Assembly: GCA_030272155.1 (NCBI GenBank)
Contig: CP126200.1
Location: 806,001-870,000 of the forward strand
Length of the DNA stretch: 64,000 nucleotides
Direction of reading: 5' to 3'
From: Tetradesmus obliquus
Taxonomy: Eukaryota; Chlorophyta; Chlorophyceae; Sphaeropleales; Scenedesmaceae
Below, one piece after another: positions 40,855-52,458 of this stretch (position 1 is the first letter of the stretch; each line of letters starts with the position of its first letter). A program made the position numbers and the translations under genes. The notes under the pieces were generated by a model. That model saw nothing but the letters and a program-made list of their open reading frames with translations. It ran no database searches and was not told where the DNA came from.

Positions 40855-43800
40855 TCAGCTGGCAGCGCTGTGCTGTCCCAGCTGCTGCTGCTGCTGCTGC
40901 TGCTGGTCGCCATCTTTCAACGACTGGCAGTAGCTCATCACAGCTGCTGCTGCTGCCTGCAGCCCAGCCTCCTGCGCAATGGCCTGCAAGCAGCACCCAA
41001 CCATACGTCACAAACAGAGCAAATGACATCAGAACAATGTTACATCCCACACGCCAGGCTGGCCGCAGCCCTGTCAGTGATACCTGGCCACATCAAGCCT
41101 GCTGAATGAGCCAAGTCAACAACTGGCAGCGTTTTGAAGCACATGTTATGCTGACACTGGCACAGAAGCTGGCAGTCCGACTGGCCACATGCTCTGTGCT
41201 GCTGCTGCACGTCACGCACACAACTGGAGGCCGTAGCGGCTCAGCGGCTTACCTCCTTCATGCTGCTGCACGCCTGGCGCACATCTGGCCGGCACGCTGC
41301 ATCCACACGGCTGGCAAGGTAGGCAGAAGCAGCTGCAGCAGCAGCAGCAGCAGCAGCAGCAGCTGCAGCTGCAGATGCTTCCTGCTGTGGTGCTTGGCTG
41401 CTGCCGGCATCTGCCCCAGCATCAGCTGCTGGTGCTAGCGTGTCATGTGGCTCCTGCTGCTGCTGCTGTTGCTGTGCAGCAGTTGCTTGTTGCTTGCTGC
41501 CGCTGCTGGCTGCACACTCTGGCAGCAGATGCTCCACTGACAGCGGCTCAGGTGAGCAGCCGAGGTGCGCAATGCGCTCCGCCTGCAGCAGCGCAGCAAG
41601 GTTACATGAAAGCTGCCATGAACTTCGCAGTGAAAAGCCATGCCACATATTGCATGATAGAACACAACAGGCACAACAACAGCAGCAGCAGCAGCAGCAG
41701 CAGCAGGCACACAAGCAGACGTGCTGCCTGAGGCTGTCACAAGCTACAGCTGCACTGACGCAATCACGCAACCTCAGGCAGGGTGCTCAGGCGGCACATT
41801 TGCAGTTGCTGCCTTTGCACAGAGCCATGTATCCACATGCACGAATCTTTCAATGAAGTTTTTTGGATGCCTTAAACTAATGATAACAGCACACGCCAGC
41901 CGCACCCAGTAGAACTGGTCAAACTGCAGCGGGCAGATCAGCTGCGGCGTGCCAGCCGCCAGCGCAGCAGCAGCCGTGCCTGAGCCCCCGTGGTGCAGCA
42001 CTGCGTCTGCTGCTGCCAGCAGCAGGTGGTGGCAGCTCAACGGCTCGTGCTGCAGGAACAGCGTGGCTCGGCGGCTGTGGTTTGAAGGGTTCCGCACTGC
42101 TGCTGCTGCTGCTGTTGTTCCGTTTCCTTTTTGAGTTGTCGGTGCTGTTGTGCAGCGGCTATGTTGGGGCTGCAGCGCTGCATAGGCATCTGCCAGGGGC
42201 TGCCAGCCGCCAGTCACCAGCACACCACACCTGAGCAGCAGCAGCAGCAGCAGCCGCAGCAAAACTTGACTAAGCAGCAGCAGCAGCAGCAGCAGCGCGC
42301 TGCATGTGTTTAAGGTGCAGCGCTGCGTAGGCATCTGTCAGGCGCTGCCAGCCGCCAATCACCAGCACACCACACCTACACGGCACACCATCAATGGAAG
42401 AGTGAAGCAAGGAACAAGACAGCAGCAGCAGCAGCAGCAGCAGCACGCTGCAGGCAGTTGATTCGCCTAGTCCAGTTAGCAGCACACCACACCTGCATTG
42501 CAATACCAACTGTGAAAATGAGGCAAGGAGAACAACAGCAGCAGCAGCAGCAGCATGCTGGAAGCGCACGATTTGCGTACTAAGGTTGCGTGGGAGCTGC
42601 TGCAACAGCAAGCCCTGGCATTGCACCTGCAGCCAAGCCCCCGCTGCCTCATAGTTCACGCTGTGCTGCCTGTCTGTCCCTCTTTTGTGACTCACTGCCC
42701 CCTCACTCACCAGTCCAGTAGGGTCAGCGCCTGCAGCAGTACCTGCAGCAGCAGCTCAGGCTGCCTCAGCAAGCCCAAGCAGCCCATGCTGCCAAAATCA
42801 ACAAGCAGCAGGCCACGGCATCTGCTGCTGCTGTTGTTATGTGAAGGACTTTCCTCAGGTATCTTTGCTGTGTTACACTGCTGCTGCTGATACAGTGCAG
42901 TGGGTCGGTGTGTTGAGATGAACTGCTGCAAAGGTGCCGGCAGTGTGCAGCCGTGCTGCTGCTGCTGCTGCTTCCATGCCGGCTGGCTGTGCACATCGCC
43001 TGCCAGCCAGAAGCCTGTCAGCTGCACACTGCCGGGCCAGTAGCCAGGCTGGCTCACAACAGCGGGGCTCAGGCCTGGGCAGCAGCAGCAGCAGCAGCAA
43101 CAGCAAGCAGCAGCAGCAGAAGCAGCAGCAACAGCAACAGCAGCAGCAGCAACAGCAGCAACAGGAGCAGCAGGGTTGGCAGAGGTACAGCCCGTCAGCC
43201 CACAGCTGCACAGTGGAGTTTCAGCACTCGAAAGAGTTGCAAGCTGCGCCTGTGAAACAGCGGGGGGTAGTGAGCAGGTCCAGGAGCACAGTGAAACCTG
43301 CTACTGCATGTCCAGCAGCCTTTTTTGATCCCCTGGCTTTTCACGCTGCAACAGCAAGCACCACACGACTGCAACATTACGCCTGTTTCACTGCTGAATA
43401 CACAGCTGCTGCAGCATGCACCTTGCAACCAAGACAGCAGCTAGAAGCAACAGCCCACAGTCCTTTATCCCCACTGCTAGCCTACTCACCATACAGCACA
43501 GGGACGCTGCCTGGCAGCTGCGCACCAACAAGATATTCATCACCCCCCACTGCTGCTGCTGCTGCTGCTACTGCTGCTTTGTCGTCTCTTGATACATTTG
43601 GATCGGCGCACTCTTCAACCTGTAGCTGCTGCCGAGCAAGCTGCCTGCACACATCCGCACTGCTGCTGCTGCTGCTGCTGCTGCGGAAGGTGCATCCCTG
43701 CCAAGCCTGCTGCCAGGCTGCAAGCAGTGGCAGCTGCTGCAGGGCCAGGCCCTCCTGCCTCCAGGGGCCCCAGCGCTGCGTGAACAGCGGCCACATCCAG

Positions 43801-44251
43801 TGCGCCACCTGCGGGAGCATTGATTACACGCGATGCTGTCTGCGATTGTGATTGTGAGTGTCCGGTGTGCCAGCAGTGCAGCAGTGACTGCAGTGATGGG
43901 GTGGCCAGTGCTCAGCGCAGGTGCTTACAGACGTTACGCAACGTATATGATCGGTGTCAGAGGCTGAAGCAATGGTGATGCCATCACCATCACAGTGTGG
44001 TGCTGTATGCGCAGCTGCCCCTGTTGGCAGCGAGGCTAGACAGCAGAGACTTAACAGTCATGCAACATGTGTTTGCATGGGAGAGCACGCGAGGCACATG
44101 GACTGTGCTCACATGCATCCCAAGCACAGCATGTGTCTAAGCGTCGTGCAGGTACCCATGCAGCTGCAACGCTTCATCTGCGGCATCACGTGACAACCAC
44201 TCACATCCGCCCAGCTGACAGGCAGCTGCACCAGCCCACCGGCTGCCTCCC

Positions 44252-44286
<35 letters not shown>

Positions 44287-44448
44287 AGTGCTGCTGCCAG
44301 CCGCGGCAGCTCCTTTGTAAAGCGGCGCTGAAAAGCTGCTGGCATGCTGTATGGGATGAGGTAGGGCTGGCCCACCATGCAGGGCAGCTGCAGCGCCTCT
44401 GCCATGTGGTAGCCCTCCAGCGCAAACAGGTTGAAGATGATCAGCCGC

Positions 44449-44484
<36 letters not shown>

Positions 44485-45288
44485 GGTTGTTGATGAGGTT
44501 GCTGGCTGTTGGTTCTTGTAGGAGTTGTGCCTGCTGCTGCTGTTGCTGCTGGTGTTGCAGGGTCGCATGGCTGCTGCTGCTGCTGCTGCTGTTGTTGTGC
44601 AGAGGGCTGTGGTGGCCAGCCGCACTGCAATGCAGAGCAGCAGTGCTGCAGCAGCTGCTGCCTTGCCGAGGCCTGCGTGTGGTGGGCCGGGATGGCAGCA
44701 GGTGCAGCATAAGCAGTTTGCAGGCAAGCGTATTATAAGCGACAGTGCAGTTGCGAAAGGTGGCGCGATGGTGTAGGTCACCCGCATGCGCAGCAACATG
44801 TGCACACAAGTGATGCCAGGGCCAGGGCAGGTATGCTACAATGCTTACTACCGTATGTGATGTGGTACGGTGCTGCATATGCCACTGCCTGGGTGTGTTG
44901 ATCTCCACCTTGACATCACCTGGTCTTGGCTGGGCTGCTGTTGGCCGTTGCTGCTGCTGCTGCTGCTGCCGTGCTGCCACACAGCAGCTGGCTTGCTGTC
45001 AACAAACAGCAATTGCAATGGGGTGTCGCTGGTACTGCTGCTGCTGCTGCTGGCGGCGGTTGTTGTGGGCTGGCCGACAAAGTCCTGCAGCCATCCCTGC
45101 AAAAGCAACATGTGCATGATCATGGCAACGACGGAGAGACACAAAGAAACACGCACAGCAAGCTACTAGCACTGTGCAGCCACAGCAATGCTCAAGTTCA
45201 ATAGGGATTCTGGAAAGCATTCAATTCATGCCATACACTTCACAAAAATGCTGTGTCGATCGTACTTGCCGTGGTGGCATGCCTATGG

Positions 45289-45327
<39 letters not shown>

Positions 45328-45507
45328 ACTGATGGTGTTCCACGGCAACCGCACCTCATGAGCAGCGTGTGTTATGAGCGTCGCTTCCACTCTATGATTG
45401 TCGCTACGCTCTCCATGCTGCAGTTGCCATGCGAGCAAGGCCAGGGGTTGGACGTCACCTCTTGTGCCCAGAGCTATGACAGCGATCTCTAATGAACTGC
45501 TGCACAT
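40855..45507 (-). CDS. GT28/UGT80-type glycosyltransferase, sterol 3-beta-glucosyltransferase-like
   Basis: Likely transfers glucose from UDP-glucose to a sterol or other lipid. Eight exons with closing phases: 45355-45507, 44920-45096, 44205-44672, 43490-43808, 42711-43074, 41906-42230, 41253-41582, 40855-40983, giving 754 residues. The N-terminal domain starts IAVIALGTRGDVQPLALL, the family's donor/acceptor loop. YGLSPAVVSQPGYWPGSVQL and VDFGSM mark the linker and C-terminal domain start. HHGGSGTAAAALAAGTPQ (about 573) and LQFDQFYW carry the UDP-sugar-binding His and the Asp-Gln pair. The PH/GRAM domains of fungal enzymes are absent, as in the shorter plant and bacterial forms. Poly-Q, poly-S and poly-A inserts lengthen loops. 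The acceptor substrate is inferred, not shown. Confidence 0.88.
42300..42500 (-). repeat. Two echoes of the glycosyltransferase exon 6 start
   Basis: The start of exon 6 (CGVLVTGGWQPLADAYAALQ, from 42230) recurs at about 42305-42377 as CGVLVIGGWQRLTDAYAALH and at about 42471-42496 as a short remnant. Both follow AG dinucleotides, so they are decoy acceptors upstream of the real one. Confidence 0.85.
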
Positions 45508-47079
45508 CTCAGCGGAAAAAGGATGGGTTATCCCTCCAGTTTATCCCAGCAGCTGGAAGATTGCAGCTTCGTGTGTTCAGCTTCCGTCAAACGAGGTTCT
45601 AGGGTTTCGGCGTCACAGGTTGATTGATTGGCGTGCGCGGCATGTTGGGTGCAGCATCTTGTTCCAGGCCCTAACCTGCAAGCAAACCTGTCAACGAAGC
45701 AGTGAACGGCCACACTGAGGCCCCAAACATGGCGTGCAGGATTTGAAATTCACAGATGATCACGACGATTGTTACCAGGTCCAGCAAAAACCTATGCCTG
45801 CAGGCCAACGCGGGGCGCTACAGATACCGGATATGCAGTGGCCGGCACACTGAAAGCATGACACAGCAAGCAAATGACCAGCACACCTCCAGCTGCATTA
45901 AAAAGCATGTGCTCCTTAATGCTGAACACAGCATGCTAACCACCATGGATGGCACCACACATGCTGCATTCCTGAACCGACACAATCAGTGATGCGTGAT
46001 CCCCAGCGCCACGCCTGACTGCTCATCATCCTCCTCATCATCAAAACCCCCAACTGCTGTCACAGTAAGACGGTCGGGCATCCCAGCATGAGCTGCCTCA
46101 GGTGATTTCACTGATAGTCGGGCTTCCATGGAGCTGTCCACTCGACAAAACACACACGGAAAACCTTGTCAAAGTCAAGTCAAGTTGTGCATGATAGTGG
46201 CACAAGCCAGCGCGCAGCATTGCTAAATGGGACCATGACACCATCTGCTACCAGCATGCTGCAGTGTCCGCCAGCCTTGCCACTCCATGCACAATAGCTA
46301 TACCCGTACACAGCACACCATCCTAATTTGCAACTACGACACGGCAGCAGCATGGTATTGCTGGCGCCATGCTTTTGACAGCATGCACTGCATGCCGTAT
46401 GCAAACTCTCTGTCAACAGCAGCAGTTGCGACTCTGTCAACAGCAGCAGTTACACTCGATAAAGGCTGGTGCTGCAGCACCTGCCGCAGCTGCTTCTGAG
46501 CCTGCCTGAAGCAAACAGCGGCAGCAATGCACACCGGCGCGTGCACCAGACACACTGCTGCCATCTATACATCACTCTAGCACTGCTCAGAACTAGGGAG
46601 CACTTGCTCAAGCTATGAAATGTTGTCAATGTCAACTGCCTACCACAACATGCATGGCTTCTGCAGCCTTCTAGTGGCACCAGCAGCAGCAATAATACAT
46701 GCATGGCTTCTGCAGCCTTCATCCAGCTGCAAAGCCATGAGTACATACCTGGCTTGCAGCAACGTGAAAAACAATGCTGCTGACCAATACCATCACTCAC
46801 GCACAAGTTCCATCGCTTTTGTCCATAGCATCAATGGTCAGCCATTACAATTTGCCACATGCACAGCTCATACCTCCGATCTGAACAGCAGCTGCTTTGG
46901 CGTACTCTGTGCGGCGGTAATGCCAACGTCAACAGCAGTTATGCTACTGCTCTACTCTGTGCAGTGCTGCTGCACACGTTGGTTGCGCCTGCTGTGCCGT
47001 GTCTCGCCTAGCCTACTGCATGCCTACTGCATGCCCAGCACACCTAAGCTGGCAGCTGCGCAATGCGCGAATGCGCTGA
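45508..47079. other. Intergenic region between ORP and the glycosyltransferase
   Basis: About 1.6 kb containing the 3' flank of ORP and the promoter side of the glycosyltransferase, both on the minus strand. Only short, domain-free open frames; no prominent repeat. Confidence 0.45.
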
Positions 47080-47123
47080 TTAATGCTGGGTGGTCGTGAA
47101 GCCCTTGCCCATCACAGCGTCTG

Positions 47124-47155
<32 letters not shown>

Positions 47156-50100
47156 GGGCAGCAGCAAGAGCAGCAGCAGGCGGGACGGCTTCAGCCACCA
47201 GGCATGCTTGAAACCCCTGATCAGCAACCGGCAGTGCTGGACAGGCGAGCACTATGCTTGAGCGCAGACACCAGCTGCAAGCATTGTACAAGGACCAGAG
47301 CTGCAGCCAACACACCACAAGCCGCACAGCAATGCGCAAACCCTCCTCTCACCTTGCCAGCCGTCGCTGCCTGCGGGCATGCTGTCGCGCGTGCTGCTGT
47401 ACTTGCCGTTCCACCGCCACAGCGGCACCACATCAGCAGGCTCCTCGCCATCAAGGATCTGCAGCAGCAGCAGCAGCAGCAGCAGCACACATGCAGGCCG
47501 CTCAGACTCATACAACATCATTGCCGCTACAGGATGAATGCTGCTACTGCCTGCCGCTGTGCTGCTGTGGCCAGGAGAGCTGTCAGTGGTGGCGATTACA
47601 TGCGGCCCGTGCCCCAACATACGAGCACCTCCGTGGTCTGCCAAGAAGCCGTAGCTGCACTGGGCCTCCTACAGAAGCGCCGTTGCGGAATGAACACGGA
47701 ACAACAGCATCCGATTCAAGCTCTTTGTCAGGCAACGCACCTGCATGTCAGGTGCCGGCTCAAACCACCGCGCCTGCCACTGCTCGCCCCGCTGCTCAAG
47801 CTCCTGAGACAACAGCGGCAGCAGCAGCACAATCCAAAACAGGTCAGAGTGTTGCAAGACCAGGGCAGATTGCGCTGTTGCTCACCATTGCTGCTGCCTG
47901 CAGGCGCTGTCAATGAGGCAGCATGCAGAAAGCAGCCATTCCCATCAACATGTGTGGCGATGCCCAGGTGCGTTAACATGATTGGCAGCGAATCGTGACC
48001 CCAGACACCCGCGCACCTTGTGTTGCTGCTGCTGCTGCGTGTCCAGCGCCGCCTTCTCTGCTGCCGCCTCTGTCATCTTCCTCTCCTGCAGCGCCTGCCT
48101 GTCCGCCCGCCGCCTGCTGTCACTAGCCAGAGGGGCCTTGCTCAGGTACTGCGTGCTGTTGAGGTGCCAGGCAAAGTGTGTGCAGCCGTAGTGGTCCTCC
48201 TCTGGCTTCTCAGCGCAGGTCCACAGCCGCCGCGCAGGGGCGTCTGGGATGGCACTGCCATCTGGGTTGCAGGGCGCCATGTCTACGTAGCTGTTCCACT
48301 TGCCGCTCATCGCAAATTTGGCGTTGCCCTGCATGCGACAAACAGGTACACGGCAGCCAGACAAGGCGGACAAAGCGCTGAGTCTTACGAGAAGTCAGGC
48401 CCTCAGCATACAGAACCAAACGTGTATGGTCGCAGCAGGGCTGGGCGCCAACGACACCTCAAGTGCTGCACAACTGCACAACACCTCTGCCAACATCAGA
48501 AATACTTGGCCAAAATGAGCGTCATGCCTCCCGATCAGCATCTGCTGGTAAAACCTCACTACCCCAGCATCCCCACTCACCTCAGCATCCATCACGTGGC
48601 CCTCAAACTCGTGCTGCCCCGCGCCAAACCAGCCGCAGGGCTTGAACTCCAGGTGCACCTTGTCCCCGGTGGCTGTGTTGGTCACAATGAAGCTGCCATA
48701 CGAGTCCACCCAGGTGCGGCCCAGCACCAGGTTGTGCACCTTGGCCTGAGGCGGCACGTGGCTGAACACCTCGCCGCTGCGACGCAGGCTGATGCGTGTG
48801 CGGCCTGCGGGCAGTGCAAAACGACAACAGGATATAATGAGGATATGTTGATAATGAGTTCTAGCCTGGGACGGCACATGGCTGAACACCTTGCTGCTGC
48901 GGCGCAGGCTGGTGTCGGTGCGGCCTGCGTGCCCTGCACGTGGTGAAAGTAATTAGCGTTAGACAGAACAGGCTCTCCTGTGCAGACTCCTTTGTGTCGG
49001 CCCACTGCTGTTGCTGCAGAGTCTGCAGGTAGCCTCACTGCCCAACCCACATGCACAAGTCAGCACTTGCAAACATGCCGAGCGGGCACTGCTGTGCAGC
49101 TGAGTTTGAAATGGAACCATCACAGCACAGCAGCGTCCTGCAAGCTGCACAGCCACAGCAGCGCCCTGCAAGCTACACAGCACAGCAGCGTTCTGCAAGC
49201 TGCACAGCCACAGCAGCGTCCTGCAAGCTGCACTGCACAGCAGTGTCCTGCTGTACAGCACAGCAGCATCCTGCAAGCTACACAGCACAGCAGCGCCCTG
49301 CAAGCTACACAGCACAGCAGCGTCCTGCAAGCTGCACAGCCACAGCAGCGTCCTGCAAGCTGCACAGCCACAGCAGCGTCCTGCAAGCTGCACAGCCACA
49401 GCAGCGTCCTGCAAGCTGCACTGCGCAGCAGCTTCCTGCTGCACAGCACAGCGGCATCCTGCAACCTACACAGCACAGCAGCGCCCTGCAAGCTACACAG
49501 CACAGCAGCGTCCTGCAAGCTGCACAGCACAGCAGCGACATATCAACCGTCCTGCAAGGTGGCGCTGCTCACCCTTGGGGTACACCTCCAGCGAGTTGCC
49601 CTGAAACTTGGTGGCTGGCGCTGACACGATGTCATACGTGAAGTGCTCATTCTCAGCGTGAGCAGCACTCACGGGCGGCTGCTCGCACACCTGCACACAG
49701 CAGCAGAGACAACAGCAGCGCCAGTTGGTGCAGCTACCCACGACGTGCAGGCAGATCGGCTGCAGCATGTACTAATGTCCTGGAACCTGTCCTGCCAGCA
49801 CACTCGCTGCTGCTGCTGTGCTTTCAAGGCAGCGGCTTGAAACCATGGTGTGCTCCATGTGCGCTGTGCTGCAGGCTGCTGTGTGGCACCGCAGCATCAC
49901 TCAAGTGCCACAGCCTGACAATGCAGCGCCTCGCAGCACCCCGCCTGCTCCGGTCAGGAAGCACGTGCTGTCCTCCCTCAGCCTCTCCAGCGCACAAAAC
50001 ACAAAACAAAATTCAAGTAAAAGACAATACCTGCCGCGAAGGCGCCCCTCACTGCTCCTCCATGACGTGCAGCCGGTGCCCAGCACTTCCAGCTTGCAGG

Positions 50101-51617
50101 AGAACCTAAAAGCGTCCAGACAATGCAACAATGAGTCCATCTAACCTGCTCCGCCATGAAGCGCACGCCACTGCCGAGCCCCTCCAGCTCGAATGTCTCG
50201 CCCAGCAGCGGGTTGAAGGGCTTCCAGGTGCGCTCCGCAGCGCCAAACGGCGACACCAGGAACGCAGCCACCAGCGCGAGCCTGCAGGACGGCGTGCATG
50301 CGTGCGCAGACGAAGGCGCGGCAAATGCTTTGAATGACAGATGGTTGCGCATGCTCACTGTTGGGCATGTGGTAACTCAACAGCTATGCCGTGTTTGCTG
50401 TACCTCAAAGTGATGGCTGTGGCACCCAACGCACCTGGCCTGACAGGCTGGACACCAGCACTGTCAGGACTCTGTCAGGCTGGCATCTCTACCATTTACC
50501 CAAGGCCAGTGTTTGACCAAGGCAAGCGCACGAGCATGCACTTAGGAGTGCCTGCTGCAGCCAGCATATTCCTGCAAAGCACCAGGGGTTGCAGCAGCTG
50601 CAGCAAGCAGCAGGCCTCCCCTTGTCCTGCAGCAGGTCCTCACCGCTCAAACTGGCAGTCTGCCTTGTCTGCCTGGTCCAGCAGCTGCGTGTACTCCATG
50701 ATCTCGGCCATCTTCTGCAGCATGCTGAAGGGCTCCATGATGAACAGCGGCACGCTCATCAGGCTGGTCACATCCATGCCCATGTACTTGCTGACCTTGC
50801 TGGGCTGCAGCAGCACCTTGCCGATCTGCAGCGGCGGGAACAGGGGCAGTACAGATAGAAGGTTGTAAGGGGGACAGCTGGTTGTATTCGCTGACCTTGC
50901 TGGGCTGCAGCAGCACTTTGTCGATCTGCAGCGGCGGGAGCAGGGGCAGGACAGATAGGAGGTTGTAAGAGAGACAGCTCTATGTGCTTGCTGACTTTGC
51001 TGGGCTGCAGCACCTTGCCTAACAGCAGCAGCAGCAGGCGCAGCAGTAGCAGGGGCAGGGGAAGGGGCAGTACGCAGGACGAGCATTTGTAAGACGCAGC
51101 TGTACAGTTCCAGGTGAGAGAGCTACATGCATGAGCAAGCACTAAAATGCAAGGGTGAAAACGGATGTGTTGAATGTCGAAGCGGCAACCGGAATGTTGT
51201 GAGACCTGTGCTCACCTCTGCTAGGTAGCCATCCCTGCTGTCAGTGTTGCCCAGGTTGAGGCTAGCCAGGTCGTTCTCTGCGGAGTCCACCAGGGCTGCG
51301 CCATCCGTACTCCCATCACTGCATTGCACACTATAAATACGTTTTCAAAGGCAGCAAACGCAGGTGCATGTGACAGGCGTTGCATGCGGTCAGACACCAG
51401 CGTGCTGCTGCTGCCAGCGAAGCTCGTGGCCTGGGTAACCCGGCAGCCGTGCCAGCCCAAGCGATTTAAAAGTGCATCGTTTGATACGAGGTGATGCTGC
51501 ACACCTGGATGAAGCGCCTGCGCTGGCAAACACTTGGATGCTGTTGCCCTGCTCCTCCTTGCTGGGAGCAGCAGGCTCGCCAACAAGCAGGTTTCCAACC
51601 TCTGCCAGCCAATTCAT
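47080..51617 (-). CDS. Oxysterol-binding protein-related protein, plant ORP3-like
   Basis: Lipid-transfer protein of membrane contact sites, carrying sterol or other lipids. Ten exons with closing phases: 51505-51617, 51216-51318, 50644-50825, 50146-50281, 49573-49690, 48581-48804, 48017-48328, 47741-47803, 47353-47458, 47080-47120, giving 465 residues, the usual length of the short plant ORP3 group without PH domain. Landmarks are [88 protein letters not shown] and [14 protein letters not shown]. The hallmark EQVSHHPP reads EQVCEQPP (about 177-184), removing both histidines that bind PI4P phosphate in studied homologues. It stands head to head with Acinus and upstream of a sterol glucosyltransferase-like gene on the same strand. 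Confidence 0.92.
48865..48935 (-). repeat. Echo of the ORP exon 6 start
   Basis: Copies about 70 bases around the acceptor and the [17 protein letters not shown] coding start of exon 48581-48804, just upstream in the intron, with an AG at the splice position. Confidence 0.8.
49125..49545 (-). repeat. Minisatellite of CAGCGTCCTGCAAGCTGCACA-type units
   Basis: About fourteen imperfect units of roughly 24 to 30 bases fill most of the ORP intron between exons 5 and 6. Spacing is irregular and units differ at a few positions. On the coding strand each unit contains GCTTGCAGG, an acceptor-like sequence. Confidence 0.92.
50885..51020 (-). repeat. Two echoes of the ORP exon 3 start
   Basis: The acceptor and the start of exon 50644-50825 ([15 protein letters not shown]) recur at about 50890-50945 ([13 protein letters not shown]) and 50987-51015 ([12 protein letters not shown]), with the intervening intron also duplicated. 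Confidence 0.85.
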
Positions 51618-52101
51618 GACTGCGACCTGAGCGTTGCACGATCAACGTGAGGCTTTGACCTTGCCAACAACCAGCAGCAGAGGCAATCGATGCGCACACG
51701 CCTTAACAAGGGTTGAGATCAAGATTAAAATGGTACTTGCAAGCGTGTAGTCACGGGTAAGGCGACGTGGTTGCTTCTAATAGGAGCCAGACGGACATTT
51801 GTCAAATGCTTGTCAGGCAGGCCAGCTGTCGGGTTTGAAGGGGCTTACAAGCGCAATCGCAACCTGAAACATGCAAAGCACGGTGAATGACATCAATGTT
51901 ATGCCGTTTATTGAGCGGGCTGAGGCACACCTGTGCACCAAGTAGTCGACCTGCTTTCACTTGACATTACGGTGGCAAGCTGTTTGATCTCTCTAGGAAT
52001 CAACACGTATTACATTGATCTCTTACCTAAGCAAGACAATTGTTGCGTTGTGCTGCGATCACACACCAACCCCCACAACCAGCAGAGCAGCAGCAGCAAG
52101 A
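51618..52101. promoter_or_regulatory. Divergent promoter between ORP and Acinus
   Basis: 484 bases between opposing start codons. It is repeat-poor compared with its surroundings and should hold both promoters. No specific motif is recognised. Confidence 0.6.
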
Positions 52102-52413
52102 ATGGGCACCGAGTGGGTGGACGGTCTCAAGGTGACAGAGCGTAAGGAAGAGCTGAAGAAACGTGGGTTGCCGGTTACTGGTGTCAAGGCGATCCTTGCA
52201 GCAAGGCTCAAAGAAGCTGTGGAGGCGGAGGAGGTGCGCTGCTGCTGCTTGCTGCTGCAACGTGCTACCACCGGATGCATAGCTGCTGACACGCTGCAGT
52301 AGTGCAGCCAGTGTGCAATGGCTGCACTACTGCAGCATCAATGCGCCGTGCTGGGGATCATGCAGCAGCAACATGGCGCGCAAAGTTGTGTCATTGTAAC
52401 TATTGCGCTGGTG

Positions 52414-52458
<45 letters not shown>

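Noticed and set aside
49125-49545. CRISPR-like array
   Set aside because: Units vary in length with no unique spacers, and it sits in a spliced eukaryotic intron, so it is a minisatellite.
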